This document shows positions 54,701 to 64,000 of a stretch of DNA of 64,000 nt, piece by piece. The translations under genes and the position numbers were made by a program. The notes under the pieces were generated by a model. It saw only the letters and a program-made list of their open reading frames with translations, did not search any database and had not been told where the DNA came from. The number at the start of each line of letters is the position of its first letter. The stretch's first letter is position 1. The DNA is from Lyophyllum atratum. Its lineage: Eukaryota > Basidiomycota > Agaricomycetes > Agaricales > Lyophyllaceae. Location of the stretch: the NCBI GenBank assembly GCA_014905825.1, contig JACGCN010000018.1, forward strand, positions 186,001-250,000. The letters are read 5' to 3'.

Positions 54701-56577
54701 TCCCGGCTGAGATGACCGTGAACGCACTTTCCGAAAAAGGAGATCGTCAGTTTAAACTACGGAGATCGTATCCGCAACCTTACCGTGGCTTGAAGACAAA
54801 ATCGGCCAGAAAATTGGTGGTGGCTCGCCCTTCACGAAATATCCGGGTGCCTGCGATCACTTTCATATATTCGATGTTGTTCGGTGGGCCGTAGATCTTG
54901 GTCATGTCGAGCGCTTGTTCAAATCTGGCAATCGCTTCCGCTCGGGAGCGCCCATTTACAATGATTTTGGCTAGTAAACCGTCGAAAAAGGGGGTGACGA
55001 GAAGCCCAGTGGAGACCTGGATGAGAAACGGAACAGTTGAAATCTGAACACGAGAAGAATTCTGGGGGTCTGCATACCCAGGTCTCGATCCTTAGCCAAT
55101 CGAAGCGGTGACTATTCAGCTCGACGCACTGCAATGACCCAGGACTCGGCATGAATCCCTGTGAAGGATTTTCAGCATATACTCGCCCTTCTATTGCGTA
55201 GGCATGTAGATTTTGTCCCAATAATCTGAGCGTATTGTAGGTAGCTTGCTGCATCTCCGGTTCATTGGTCCCTAAACCATTTACGGGACCAGTAGCCTGG
55301 CGTTCGGCGATTCCTTGCTTGATCATAAGCTTTACAAGATCCAAACCCGGATGTATGGCTTCTGTGACGGGGTGTTCCACCTGATAATTGTTTATTTTTG
55401 GACCCGTGGATCGATGCGAAATACTTGCCTGTATTCTGGTATTCATCTCGAGGAAATAAAAGTCCCCGGTCGTGTCGTCGACAAGAAACTCCACAGTACC
55501 TGTTCATACTTTAGGCGTCAATGAAACGTGGGACGCAAGAGGGCCCATACCTGCCGAGCTATATTTCACGGTGCGACATAAGTTGACCGCGGCATCGCAC
55601 ATCCTTTCCTTCAGACCTATGAATAGACGTGAGTTTCTTGTGACAAAACGTTGTGAGAGGAAGTCATTACCCGGATAGGATTCAACGAAAGGACTAGGCG
55701 ATTCCTCGATGATCTTTTGGTGCCGCCGCTGCACACTACATTCCCGTTCATTCATATGCACGACGTCCCCAAGCCCATTGCCAAAAACCTGATGAAACAT
55801 GAGCACTTCGATGAGTTCAAGTTTTTGTATGGTAGCTCAAACCTGAATTTCGATATGGCGAGCAGCTGGAAAATACCGTTCGATAAAAAGGCCATCAGCA
55901 CTAAAAAGGTTCTGTAAACTCCGGTTTAATCACGATAGATAGTCAAAAGCAGGGCAAGGACAAACTTTGGATCGTTGTTGAGTCGAAAGAAATTGCGCCT
56001 CCAGATCTTCCTCGCTCTCACAAACCACCATTCCCATCCCTCCTCCACCTGCCGTGGCTTTCAGTATCACAGGGAACCCAACGCGCGCTGCCTCTTTCAG
56101 CGCATCCGCGGCGGTACCGAGAAGTCCAGTTGATCCCGGAACAACTGTGACTCCAGCCTGCGCAGCAGCAATTCGGGCTTCGTGCTTGAGGCCCATCATC
56201 CGGATCACTTCAGGTCGTGGCCCAAGCCACGTTACTCCAGCCTCAATTAAACGCGACGCAAAATCTGCATTCTCGGACAAGAATCCATATCCGGGATGGA
56301 GGAGAGTTACATTGTTGGCGAGGCAAATGGAGACGATGGTTGCTGCAGCTAGGTAGCTCTTCGCTTCACTATCCCCTGGGTTTCTGCCACTTCCGTCTGT
56401 AGGAAGAGCGATGGCCTCATCCGCCATCGATACATGAGGAGAGAGTGTATCAGAAGGTGTGTATATTGCGATCGTGGGCAGTCCAAGTTCTTTGGCGGTG
56501 CGTATGATTCGGACAGCAATCTCTCCGCGGTTGGCAATAAGCAGTTTATGTCCTGCATACGGGCTGGGAGGCGACAT
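51711..56577 (-). CDS. Biotin carboxylase-KipA-KipI-biotinyl fusion (urea carboxylase-like)
   Basis: Biotin-dependent enzyme with the domain order of urea carboxylase: biotin carboxylase, allophanate hydrolase subunit 2 (KipA), subunit 1 (KipI), then biotinyl carrier. Many short introns. Biotin carboxylase: [23 protein letters not shown]-grasp [48 protein letters not shown]. Kip[52 protein letters not shown]. Kip[54 protein letters not shown] linker ([20 protein letters not shown]) precedes the carrier with the biotinylated Lys in LEAMKMEI. No amidase (Dur1) domain follows; the gene stops at 51711. ATG 56577 starts the conserved part; the frame is open upstream to 56769. It lies about 300 bp downstream of a LamB/YcsF gene on the same strand, so 5-oxoproline or another cyclic amide is an alternative substrate to urea. 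Confidence 0.88.
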
Positions 56578-56883
56578 GATTGGCGAGAGGTATGGACGAT
56601 GACGGGAAGTCAGTTTCTTCCTTTGGCTGCGAGTCGTGGGCACCCGGATCTCCGGATCGTGGCTACGCAGGGGCATACTTGATAGCAAGGACATAAATAG
56701 ACGCGGTATCCTGTGACGAAATACATACGCGGAGTGGGAGAGCAAGCAGAAATTAGACGCGTCGATCATGATGTGCTTCCCATGATATCATGTGCCTCAT
56801 AAGTAGGGGTCCATTATAGGGCCCGCGCATTCTCTCGCGCACACAAGGAAATATGTATAAATAGAACGACGACTGTTCAGTGG

Positions 56884-58159
56884 TCATACAGGACCGGCGG
56901 CCCGATTGTTTTCATCGACAATGGATTTAACGAGTTGGGCGATTTCTACGGCACCCTGAGGATAACAGAGTCAGGCTTTGTGGTCAATCCCGAAACGACA
57001 AGGGCGCTTACGGGAGTATCAGAGTGGCAGCAAATGGACACCTCCGCGAGATTAGTTCCCAGAGGCAGATACGAATCATCCACGGTTGTTATCTCATGAG
57101 ATGATAAAAGCCTTTCGACCTGTGATCAATAGTCAGAATAGAATTTCCAATCTCATGGGCGTCGTGACTTACTCGCTTGCGAACAATTTCCAACTCAACG
57201 GGAGTATGTTTTCTGGCGGTAAAAAGTTAGTAAGCGGACAGAACTACACTGTAGTTACCTACTGGGTAATGATGAGTTTCCCATCAACAGTATAGTCAAG
57301 GTCTGCGAACCATTCTGGATGGTATGATATGAGGAGATGGAGAGGGAGCCGAGAAGCAGCGACGAACCAGGTATGAATCTCACGCCAGCTTCTTCAGCGG
57401 CGGTCTGATGGGCGGTTCCGGCACCGCCGATAAAAGCAACGGGTTCATCTTGCGTTCTAGCGAAAACTTGGATAGCCTTGACGACAGCTCGTGCCAGAGG
57501 AAGAGAGCGAGCCGTCTGGCCGTAGATGGCACCATGCGGCTTGAGCTGAGTAGAGGCAATGACATACGTTACTTCGATACGTCACAGTAGCGATCGAATC
57601 AACCTACGTGGTTGAGCGGTAGGCCGTGAAGCTTGAGAAACCCTGATAGAGCACCCACTTGATAGATAAAGCACGAGGTCAACTCGTCCTGCAGCAGGAA
57701 CCAGAATGAAGCAATTTTGATAGGGATAACATGCTGTGCGCTTACCGGTTCTATAGCCATCTCCCTCCTGCCAAAGCCTTGTAGATCCGGAAGGGATGGG
57801 TGTGCGCCGACACGTACGTTGTTTAGCTTAGCCAGGGCAACGGTCTTGTTCATGACCGAAAAGTCACTTTTCGATTGGATGAGCACGGAGAGAAAGAGTA
57901 TAGAGGAGTCGAACTTACGAAGCATGAAACCCGCAGGCTATGTTCGCAAGGTGGATCGTCTTCATGAGCGCCTCGTCGTCACCCTTCGTGAGGGGGTGGG
58001 GTCAGCCTGTGGAGAACCTCATATTCTGAGTTGAGCATTACAATGGTGTAAAGCGAGAACCCCTGAATGTAAGAATTGAGCGGAGCCTACGGGTCGTAGA
58101 ATTCTGGAACGTACCTCGCCCATATCACAGTTCACAGTGGCATGCAAGCGATTGACCAT
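56884..58159 (-). CDS. LamB/YcsF family protein (PxpA, 5-oxoprolinase subunit A-like)
   Basis: In bacteria PxpA works with PxpB/PxpC (the KipI/KipA homologues) to cleave 5-oxoproline with ATP. The spliced protein starts [15 protein letters not shown] (ATG 58159), carrying the family NCDMGE. It continues [80 protein letters not shown] and [20 protein letters not shown] sequence. Next come [20 protein letters not shown] and the C-terminus [23 protein letters not shown] (stop 56884). Splices are consistent with short introns. The next gene on the same strand encodes KipA and KipI domains, which supports a shared pathway. Eukaryotic members are few outside fungi; bacterial origin by transfer is an inference. 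Confidence 0.88.
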
Positions 58160-59109
58160 CGTAGTAATAGTCTGTAATAGTCGATAGCAACAAGGACGGT
58201 GAACAGGTAAAAGGCTGAAGCGCTGATGCTTCGTGCTGTCAGCTGATACCTCATATGTATCAAATTAGACTCGATCTCACCAAGTCAAGTAGACCTCCAT
58301 GATCATAGTAAATTGGAGTTTTTTTCTCCAAAGATGCCGTAGAGGCCACTGGTCACTGCCCGAATTGACTTCTGGGACTGATAGCGAGGGCTTCCGGGCG
58401 TACAAGCCCTCAGAATTGAAATGATAGTACACAGCGCGTGGCAGCATCATTAAGCCTGTGGCCATAGTCGGGCAGGTTGGTTTGACTCCAAATAGGTTGG
58501 GTATCACTTTCCCACGTAATGTCAGTTGTGTCTCGGGCCGATGTCCCGAGCAGTAGCCGATCTGCCGGAGGAGGAGGAGGAGTTGAGGCAAAGTTGAGGA
58601 GGAGTCTACTATATTACTTATACTGACACGGTCCCCCTTGGAACAGCCAGTTTACCGGTGTCTGCTTTTCCAGTGACCACAACGACATCTTTGAATTCTT
58701 CGTGCTGCCAATGCTGAGCGCCAGGACTGAGACCACCGCGCGTTACGCTATGAAAATATGACCATTTTCGCCCAGTATCAGGAAATTTAGACGGAGAAGG
58801 TATCGTGGATGGACGATCGCCTCCCTATCCCTAATCCTTCATGAAAGCACCCTCTTTATCAACATTCTCGGATACATTACTGCGAGGATAAGGATGCTAC
58901 AGGAAGGGTTGTGCCCGGAATGTCTCTGCAATATTGTCTATTTTCATGCGTGCAAAATGCCAATACATCATCGACGATCTTCGGCATTTCTTGGTCCTCC
59001 CATTTTCTTGAGGATGGGCAACGTGCGGCACAAGGGCCGTCTACCTTGTTAGGTGCTTGATGATGTAGTATAGAGATTCGATGTTATAGTTCTGCAACAG
59101 AGCTAGACG
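58160..59109. other. Intergenic with a coding-like fragment
   Basis: On the minus strand 58618-58838 an exon-like frame reads FPDTGRKWSYFHSVTRGGLS and FKDVVVVTGKADTGKLAVPR, ending VSV-stop at 58618. A start and upstream exons could not be assembled; an acceptor-like TAG precedes it. It may be the last exon of an undetected gene or a remnant. A second minus frame (58277-58591) shows nothing recognisable. Confidence 0.3.
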
Positions 59110-61507
59110 CTATGCAACCTTCCATGCCCATGCTGGACCTAGCGGATCTGTGCTACCACTAGGCGTGATGTATGTAAGGCTTTTGCTACAAGCGAAGGTC
59201 TCTTCGCACTCACTGTTCAGCGCCCGTCCACATACCCAAAATGCCAATGGCAGACCCAATGGATCCGATTTGAATGGCTTCAGTCGCCCACTCAGGGTTA
59301 TCTTCATTTGGATAAGACGATGTCTGCATACGACACCGACCAAGATGGGTATCAGCGTCACATAAGCAACAGGGAATCACGGCACTAACCATACTCCAAC
59401 GAATTGCTCCATCCTTGACCATCCTCACCGTCCCCTGGACGTTGCGCACCATTTGTGAATCGTTTTCCAGGTCAGATCCCTTTGATTCGCCCTCGACGTG
59501 GATGACAGGGAGCTTCCACACGAGGGAGTCGCTCTCGCAGATGGATGGGTCCGGCTTTGGAGGCTTTGAGTACCCTGCCACGCGTAATGTCATTGGGAAA
59601 AAGCGGGTGGTTTCACCCATGTCATCGCCATTATAACCATGAAGCTGTACATAAAAATTCAATCGTATGGCTGAAACGCGTAGGAAGACGACTGACGTTA
59701 TGGACTAGCGCCAATGACAAAAGGGTTGTCAGTGATAGGGGAAGAACGAATATGACGACACTCACGGAGTAGATCGCGATAGTCGAGCCAGCAGATAATG
59801 CGTCTGCCATTACCTTGTTATTGACTTTGTGTCAAGGTGAAGAGAACTAAGTACACTTACATCCATCGTCCAGTGACGCCCGCCCAGTCCCACCCATCAA
59901 CTGCTTCGTAGTCTTCAGCCTTTGCTTTTCCCTTCCCCTTCCGATCCAGTTTCGGCAGACCGTTCGTAATCTGCGCTTCCTTCATTTCCTCAGAGGTATT
60001 CTCGGTCCGTGGCGCTACCCAACTGGTCTCCCAAAAAGCCGGCGCTCCACCCATCCTTCCAAACTCCAGGCAGCTCATCGCATCCACAATTCTAAAAACT
60101 GGGGTATCCGCACCCCCAAGGTCCCCTGTGTCGTCTACCCCACCCATCATCAGCATTTCTCTCAAGTTCGTCTCGACCAGAAGTCGTGCCGCTGCGAGGA
60201 AGGTATAGTCCGGCAGGACTTCATGCGGCTTCGGGCTCACGAACTTCGGATCGACGCGTCGGCGGTGAAACATGATACCTACGTCCTCCTCATCTACGTC
60301 CTCCTCATCCTCGTCCTCCTCATTCTCTTCAGGCACGAAGTCATCGTCGTCGTCATCGTACGAATCCGACGTCGAGCTCGCCTCGTCTACGATCAGGTTA
60401 CCGACGTTAAGCATATACTGCGACAACTCCTGCTCGAAGTCAGGGAAAGACGCGCTCGACGCCCTGTTTCTGGTATTAGGATCATGTACGGCCCCTCCAG
60501 CAGGGAGAAAGGGGCCCCAAGAGCGTTCCGCGCGTAGATACCTCAGGTTGTATACCTTACTCCGAGCAACCTCGCGCGCCGCTAGTGTCTGCTGCTCTGA
60601 GGACTGGAGCGACTTTCGTGGCAGATCTTCAGCGTCGCGCGAAATATTCCAATGTTCTGCCCGTTGTGATGGTGTGGACGGAACGGGGATGAAGCCCTTG
60701 AGGAAGACGAATTTGTGGAAGAGCCGCCCCTCCTCAGGGTACCCCCACACGGTGTTCTCAGCTGCCTTCAGGGGCTTGGATGGCTGGTGGCCCGCCAGTA
60801 GGTATCGTTTTACAAGCGCGGGTGGGTATCCGTATCGGAGTGTTTTTTCTATCCAGGTCGTATTGAGGGACTTTAACTCGCAAGGAAATGGTGCTGAAGC
60901 GCGGTGCAACGTCAGGATCGCAGGAAAGCTTAGAGTTGAACGCATCAGGTTGGGGTCGTGAGATGGAAACGGCGCAGATGTTTCCAGTACATAAAGGATA
61001 GTCTCCAGGGCCTTGGTGAGGGTGAATGGAATGTCATCAATCTGACACATAAATATCATCCGTATGATCAAGGATCGGTCATACGGCGGAGGAACGGGGA
61101 CACACCTCCTGAGTGTCAGAAAAGACATCAATAGTCTTGGGCATAAGCTCTCCATGCTTCCTGAACATCCTCGCAGCATCCATCCTCCTCGCGAACTCCC
61201 CCGCCCAGTCCACCGTCACATCCGTTTCGCAGCCCCCTCCCTCCGCGGGCCCTGTTAATGTTGTAAGCCGCAGCCGTCTCAGTACAAGCCGTGGGTCATC
61301 AAACGTGGTCAGGAACGCCTGCCTCCAGAGGTGATGGTCGGTCGAGCGGTATACGAGACGGTGGAAATAACGGCAGGTGCGCCCAAACGCCGCAATTGCC
61401 CCCGGGAACCCACCAGCGGCAGTTATGACGAGTGTTTCCTCCACCAGCTCAGGGGGCAGCGCAAATATCTTGGATATCGATGAGGGCTGGGCCGGCGGAG
61501 AGGCCAT
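59110..61507 (-). CDS. F-box protein with conserved C-terminal module
   Basis: Agaricomycete F-box protein, a likely SCF adaptor. Start ATG 61507 (MASPPAQPSSISKIFALPPE); the F-box is LPPELVEETLVITA then GRTCRYFHRLVYRSTDHHLW. The second exon joins near 61110 and carries a long middle part with an acidic stretch (SYDDDDDDFVPEENEEDEDE). It then has WDWAGVTGRWM, TRFFPMTLRVAGY, VQGTVRMVKDGAIRWSM, IGSIGSAIGILGMWTGAEH and DPLGPAWAWKVA at the end (stop 59110). The last splice (about 59150-59205) regenerates His. The C-terminal WTGAxH...DPLGPxWxWK block looks like a family signature. The substrate is unknown. Confidence 0.82.
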
Positions 61508-61756
61508 GGTGGACGCTGTGGAAGATGTGTGACCCACAATTCGGAGGCCTAGGGCCGTCGGGGCCGGAGACGTGGGATCAATGGAACCCTAACCCAAGAG
61601 GATCGTTTCTTCTATCTTGCAATCTAGGCTGTGGCTTAGATGCTTGCTTGACGCGCGCCTTGAATCGAAATACGAAGCTGTAAGAGTTCGAGGTCTGAAG
61701 GGGATCGGGAAGGTATGCTCTATTAATGTAACAGGGTAAATAGGATGATGGGTGTA

Positions 61757-62631
61757 CTAAACAGTACCAGACGATGTAATGGTTACTTTGGCGCTTGGAC
61801 GACCTCCCTGGGAGCCCTTGGCCTCAATGGCCTTGACAACATCCAGACCCTCTACGACTTCACCGAAAACTACGTGTTTTCCGTCCAGCTGCAAGATATC
61901 TAGTCAGATGCGCAGTCAACGAAACAACGACAGTGCCGACTCACCCAACTCGTAACAGCAGTCGTGATGAAAAACTGACAGTAAAGGTTAGTGATAAAGC
62001 GTCGGCGAGGAGTTGTCAGCTACGCACTTGAGAACCGTTGGTGTTAGGCCCGGCGTTAGCCATTGACAGAAGACCAGCCTTAGTATGGCGGATCTTGAAG
62101 TTCTCATCTGTATGTAAGAGCGTATGTGAGAGGCACTGGAGACAATAAGAGGATATTCACGCACCCGCAAACTTTTCACCGTAGATAGACTTTCCGCCAG
62201 TACCGTTATGCCGTGTGAAGTCACCGCCCTGGAGCATGAACTAGTACGCGAACGATGTCATTAACGTTTAGATAGACATGAAATAATAACGCACGCTTGG
62301 GATGATACGGTGGAAGCTGCTGCCTGCGTAGCCGAAGCCGTGCTGTCCCGTTGCCAGCTCACGGAAGTTTTGTGTCGTCCTGGGGACTATATCATCGTAC
62401 AGCTTGAAGACGATGCGGCCAGCCGGCTTTGCGTCAATAGCAACGTCAAACTGCAGGGAATACGAGTTTGAGTACGAGGGCTCAATACTGTGGGCGGGTA
62501 CGCTCCACTCACGAAGACATTGGCCCTGAGGAGACGGTCAGCGCGGTACTAGTATAGCGGGCGCGACGGGAAACATACATGATTTTTCCAGCAGACGCTG
62601 TGGTCGTGAATCTACGGAGGAAGGAAACCAT
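61757..62631 (-). CDS. Cyclophilin-type peptidyl-prolyl isomerase
   Basis: Catalyses cis-trans isomerisation of X-Pro bonds. Six or so short exons; start ATG 62631 with [18 protein letters not shown], a basic Ser/Thr-rich leader that could target mitochondria. A tiny exon GGCCAATGTCTTC gives ANVF and leads into [20 protein letters not shown]. The active-site blocks are complete: [55 protein letters not shown]. The end is [10 protein letters not shown] (stop 61757). Length about 180 residues, typical of single-domain cyclophilins. Intact and probably housekeeping. Confidence 0.93.
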
Positions 62632-63666
62632 TTTGTATTGAGTGGTGCGGAGAAAGTGGAACCGTGAAGGAATTCGCGAATAAAAAAGTTGAGCAGTCAT
62701 GTGACGAACCTTGCATATCTTGTGACGGTGTTGTTGGATGTTTTGGTCGACATGATGGCTGTGTGGCGCACCAGATCTTTTATCTTTAAAGCAAGCTACT
62801 CATCCTCTTATATGACCTCCGTGGTCATGATCACACGCTTAAAAATCAACACGCAGACGTCGGACATACAGACGCCTGGAGGCCTTCCTTAGAGCTGTGG
62901 ACCTGTGGTCGGAGTTCCGCGTAAAACAGGGTGGCTTCGAATCGAGCATTAACCCTGGGATCTGCTGATTGTCTTCATCACAAAACAAAGCAGTTGAGGG
63001 TAGAACTCCTTCTTTTTTGTAACAGTTTTACCTATCCCGTTAATCTACCGAACCGCCGATGATAAGCCCCTGATCGCGGCCTCATGTGTCACGCGGGGCA
63101 CGCCCAAGGGGCTACAATAATATCGATGATGGGCTCGCAGGACCGCGAGGTTTAGACTTCGTGTCAGCGATTGACTGGAATAGACAAATTGGTTATCTTG
63201 TGTGACATGATTATCGCCTCGAATGCCGTGTTGCTTCGAAAATACGCACCTACAAGAGTTAAACTACGAAGGGCCAATGAGAACGCAGGGAAGTTCCTCA
63301 GATCATGGAACTGTCGCATGACACGAGCATCAGAACCGGCGCAGGGAAACTGCCATGGTAGCCGTAGCCCGTGACGCCGCACTGACGCGTTGGTGACGCG
63401 CCGGAGGTTTTAAGCACTGACAAAATTGGGTGTCCTCTAAGCGCCTCTGGGTTCCCCGTTGACTCGTATGACGCTCTCTCTGCCTATGATCATGGTGGCT
63501 CAGAATGTCATTGTTTCGTATCGGAAAGCTGGTACCGGTGTCGCGTCGTCGAGATAACTCCACGTGATTTCGTCCAACGCGTATGTCACAACCGTGACCC
63601 AGAGAGTCGACATTTTCTTTGTTCACCATCGTAACCACCCTCGCGCCTCCTCACGCAGACCCAGCC
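62632..63666. other. Intergenic; nothing recognised
   Basis: Divergent promoter region of the cyclophilin (-) and the Cys2-Cys2 gene (+). No convincing frame. Confidence 0.4.
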
Positions 63667-64000
63667 ATGCCTTCAGGATCATCGCTGACGCCCCGACCAG
63701 AAGAAACACGCGCGTGTTCCAAATGCAAACGCGACCGCGTCCCTGTCTCCGACTGGCGCAAAAGCTGTGCCGAGTGCAGGGAGAAAAAGAAGATTGAGAA
63801 GGCTCGCTACGCCCAGAAAGTCAAAATTTTGGCCGCGGGAGTAGCTACTAAGGGAAAGCGAAAGGCCGAAGATGAGCCAGATGTGTTGCAGAGTATGAAG
63901 AAGCGATTTAAGAAGAGTTACGTTACTGGCACAGGCACGAATGGCCTCGACAGTGCAGAAAAGACCTCGTTCGTGAGTTCCTTATGTTATATATCACTCT
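63667..64000 (+). CDS. Partial Cys2-Cys2 module protein, 5' end only
   Basis: Open from ATG 63667 (MPSGSSLTPRPEETRACSKC) to the window edge, apart from a possible donor near 63970. The module is C-x2-C-x13-C-x2-C with W before the third Cys (ACSKCKRDRVPVSDWRKSCA then ECREKKK). This is the same layout as the modules in the gene at 3093-7024. It is followed by a basic coiled stretch (KKIEKARYAQKVKILAAG, KRKAEDEPD, MKKRFKKSY) that could be a nuclear signal. Truncated by the window, so domain number and function are unknown. Confidence 0.7.
   Translation, partial: MPSGSSLTPRPEETRACSKCKRDRVPVSDWRKSCAECREKKKIEKARYAQKVKILAAGVATKGKRKAEDEPDVLQSMKKRFKKSYVTGTGTNGLDSAEKTSFVSSLCYISL

Noticed and set aside
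63960..64000. Similarity of the window end (TTATATATCACTCT) to the right end of the MITE at 28382
   Set aside because: Only about 14 bases, and the sequence is cut by the window edge, so it cannot be told from chance.
1..64000. CRISPR arrays, bacterial operon signals or prophage
   Set aside because: No regularly spaced repeats or Shine-Dalgarno-led gene runs; spliced introns throughout show a fungal nuclear genome.

Overview
The window is nuclear DNA of a mushroom-forming basidiomycete (Agaricomycete). The evidence is many 50-70 nt GT-AG introns, a fungal laccase, several Agaricomycete-type F-box and BTB proteins, an intron-containing tRNA gene, and fungal LTR, pogo-like and MITE elements. 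Both strands carry genes and there are no operons. All gene models were assembled by hand from reading frames and splice sites; no database was searched.

Left part (1-16 kb): a BTB-like protein (+), a long multi-exon protein with about six Cys2-Cys2 repeats (-), a truncated copy and then a complete copy of an NTPase/PD-(D/E)XK nuclease fusion (+), and two F-box/LRR-type proteins (-).

Middle (16-33 kb): one homogentisate 1,2-dioxygenase (HGD) gene on the minus strand spread over 16.8 kb and clearly broken. From 5' to 3', exon 1 is interrupted by a 617-bp foldback element with a 3-bp target-site duplication. A block of exons is tandemly duplicated in frame. One intron has grown to 12.2 kb and holds a complete LTR element (19056-24993), a pogo-like transposon (25242-28728) with a MITE nested in its transposase gene, and decayed sequence. 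A 0.6-kb MITE sits on the splice acceptor of the last exon, and a frameshift lies in a 3' exon. The LTR element has LTRs that look identical and a 5-bp target duplication. It encodes no recognisable reverse transcriptase but one giant ORF that includes pieces resembling ribosomal protein eL21 and ATP synthase beta. This is the most unusual object in the window.

Right part (33-64 kb): OMA1 mitochondrial protease (-), a PIN-domain protein (-), decayed mobile-element coding sequence, an RNase H-like retroelement-derived gene (-), a conserved membrane protein (-), a dynamin-family GTPase (+), tRNA-Thr(UGU) (-), a laccase (-), and a head-to-tail pair on the minus strand consisting of a LamB/YcsF (PxpA-like) protein and a biotin carboxylase-KipA-KipI-biotinyl fusion. 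Then follow an F-box protein (-), a cyclophilin (-), and the first exon of a second Cys2-Cys2 protein (+) that runs off the end.

Functional themes are proteostasis (F-box, BTB, OMA1, cyclophilin), extracellular phenol oxidation (laccase), a loop of amide or 5-oxoproline metabolism (the carboxylase/LamB pair), and a dead tyrosine-catabolism gene that has become a transposon trap.
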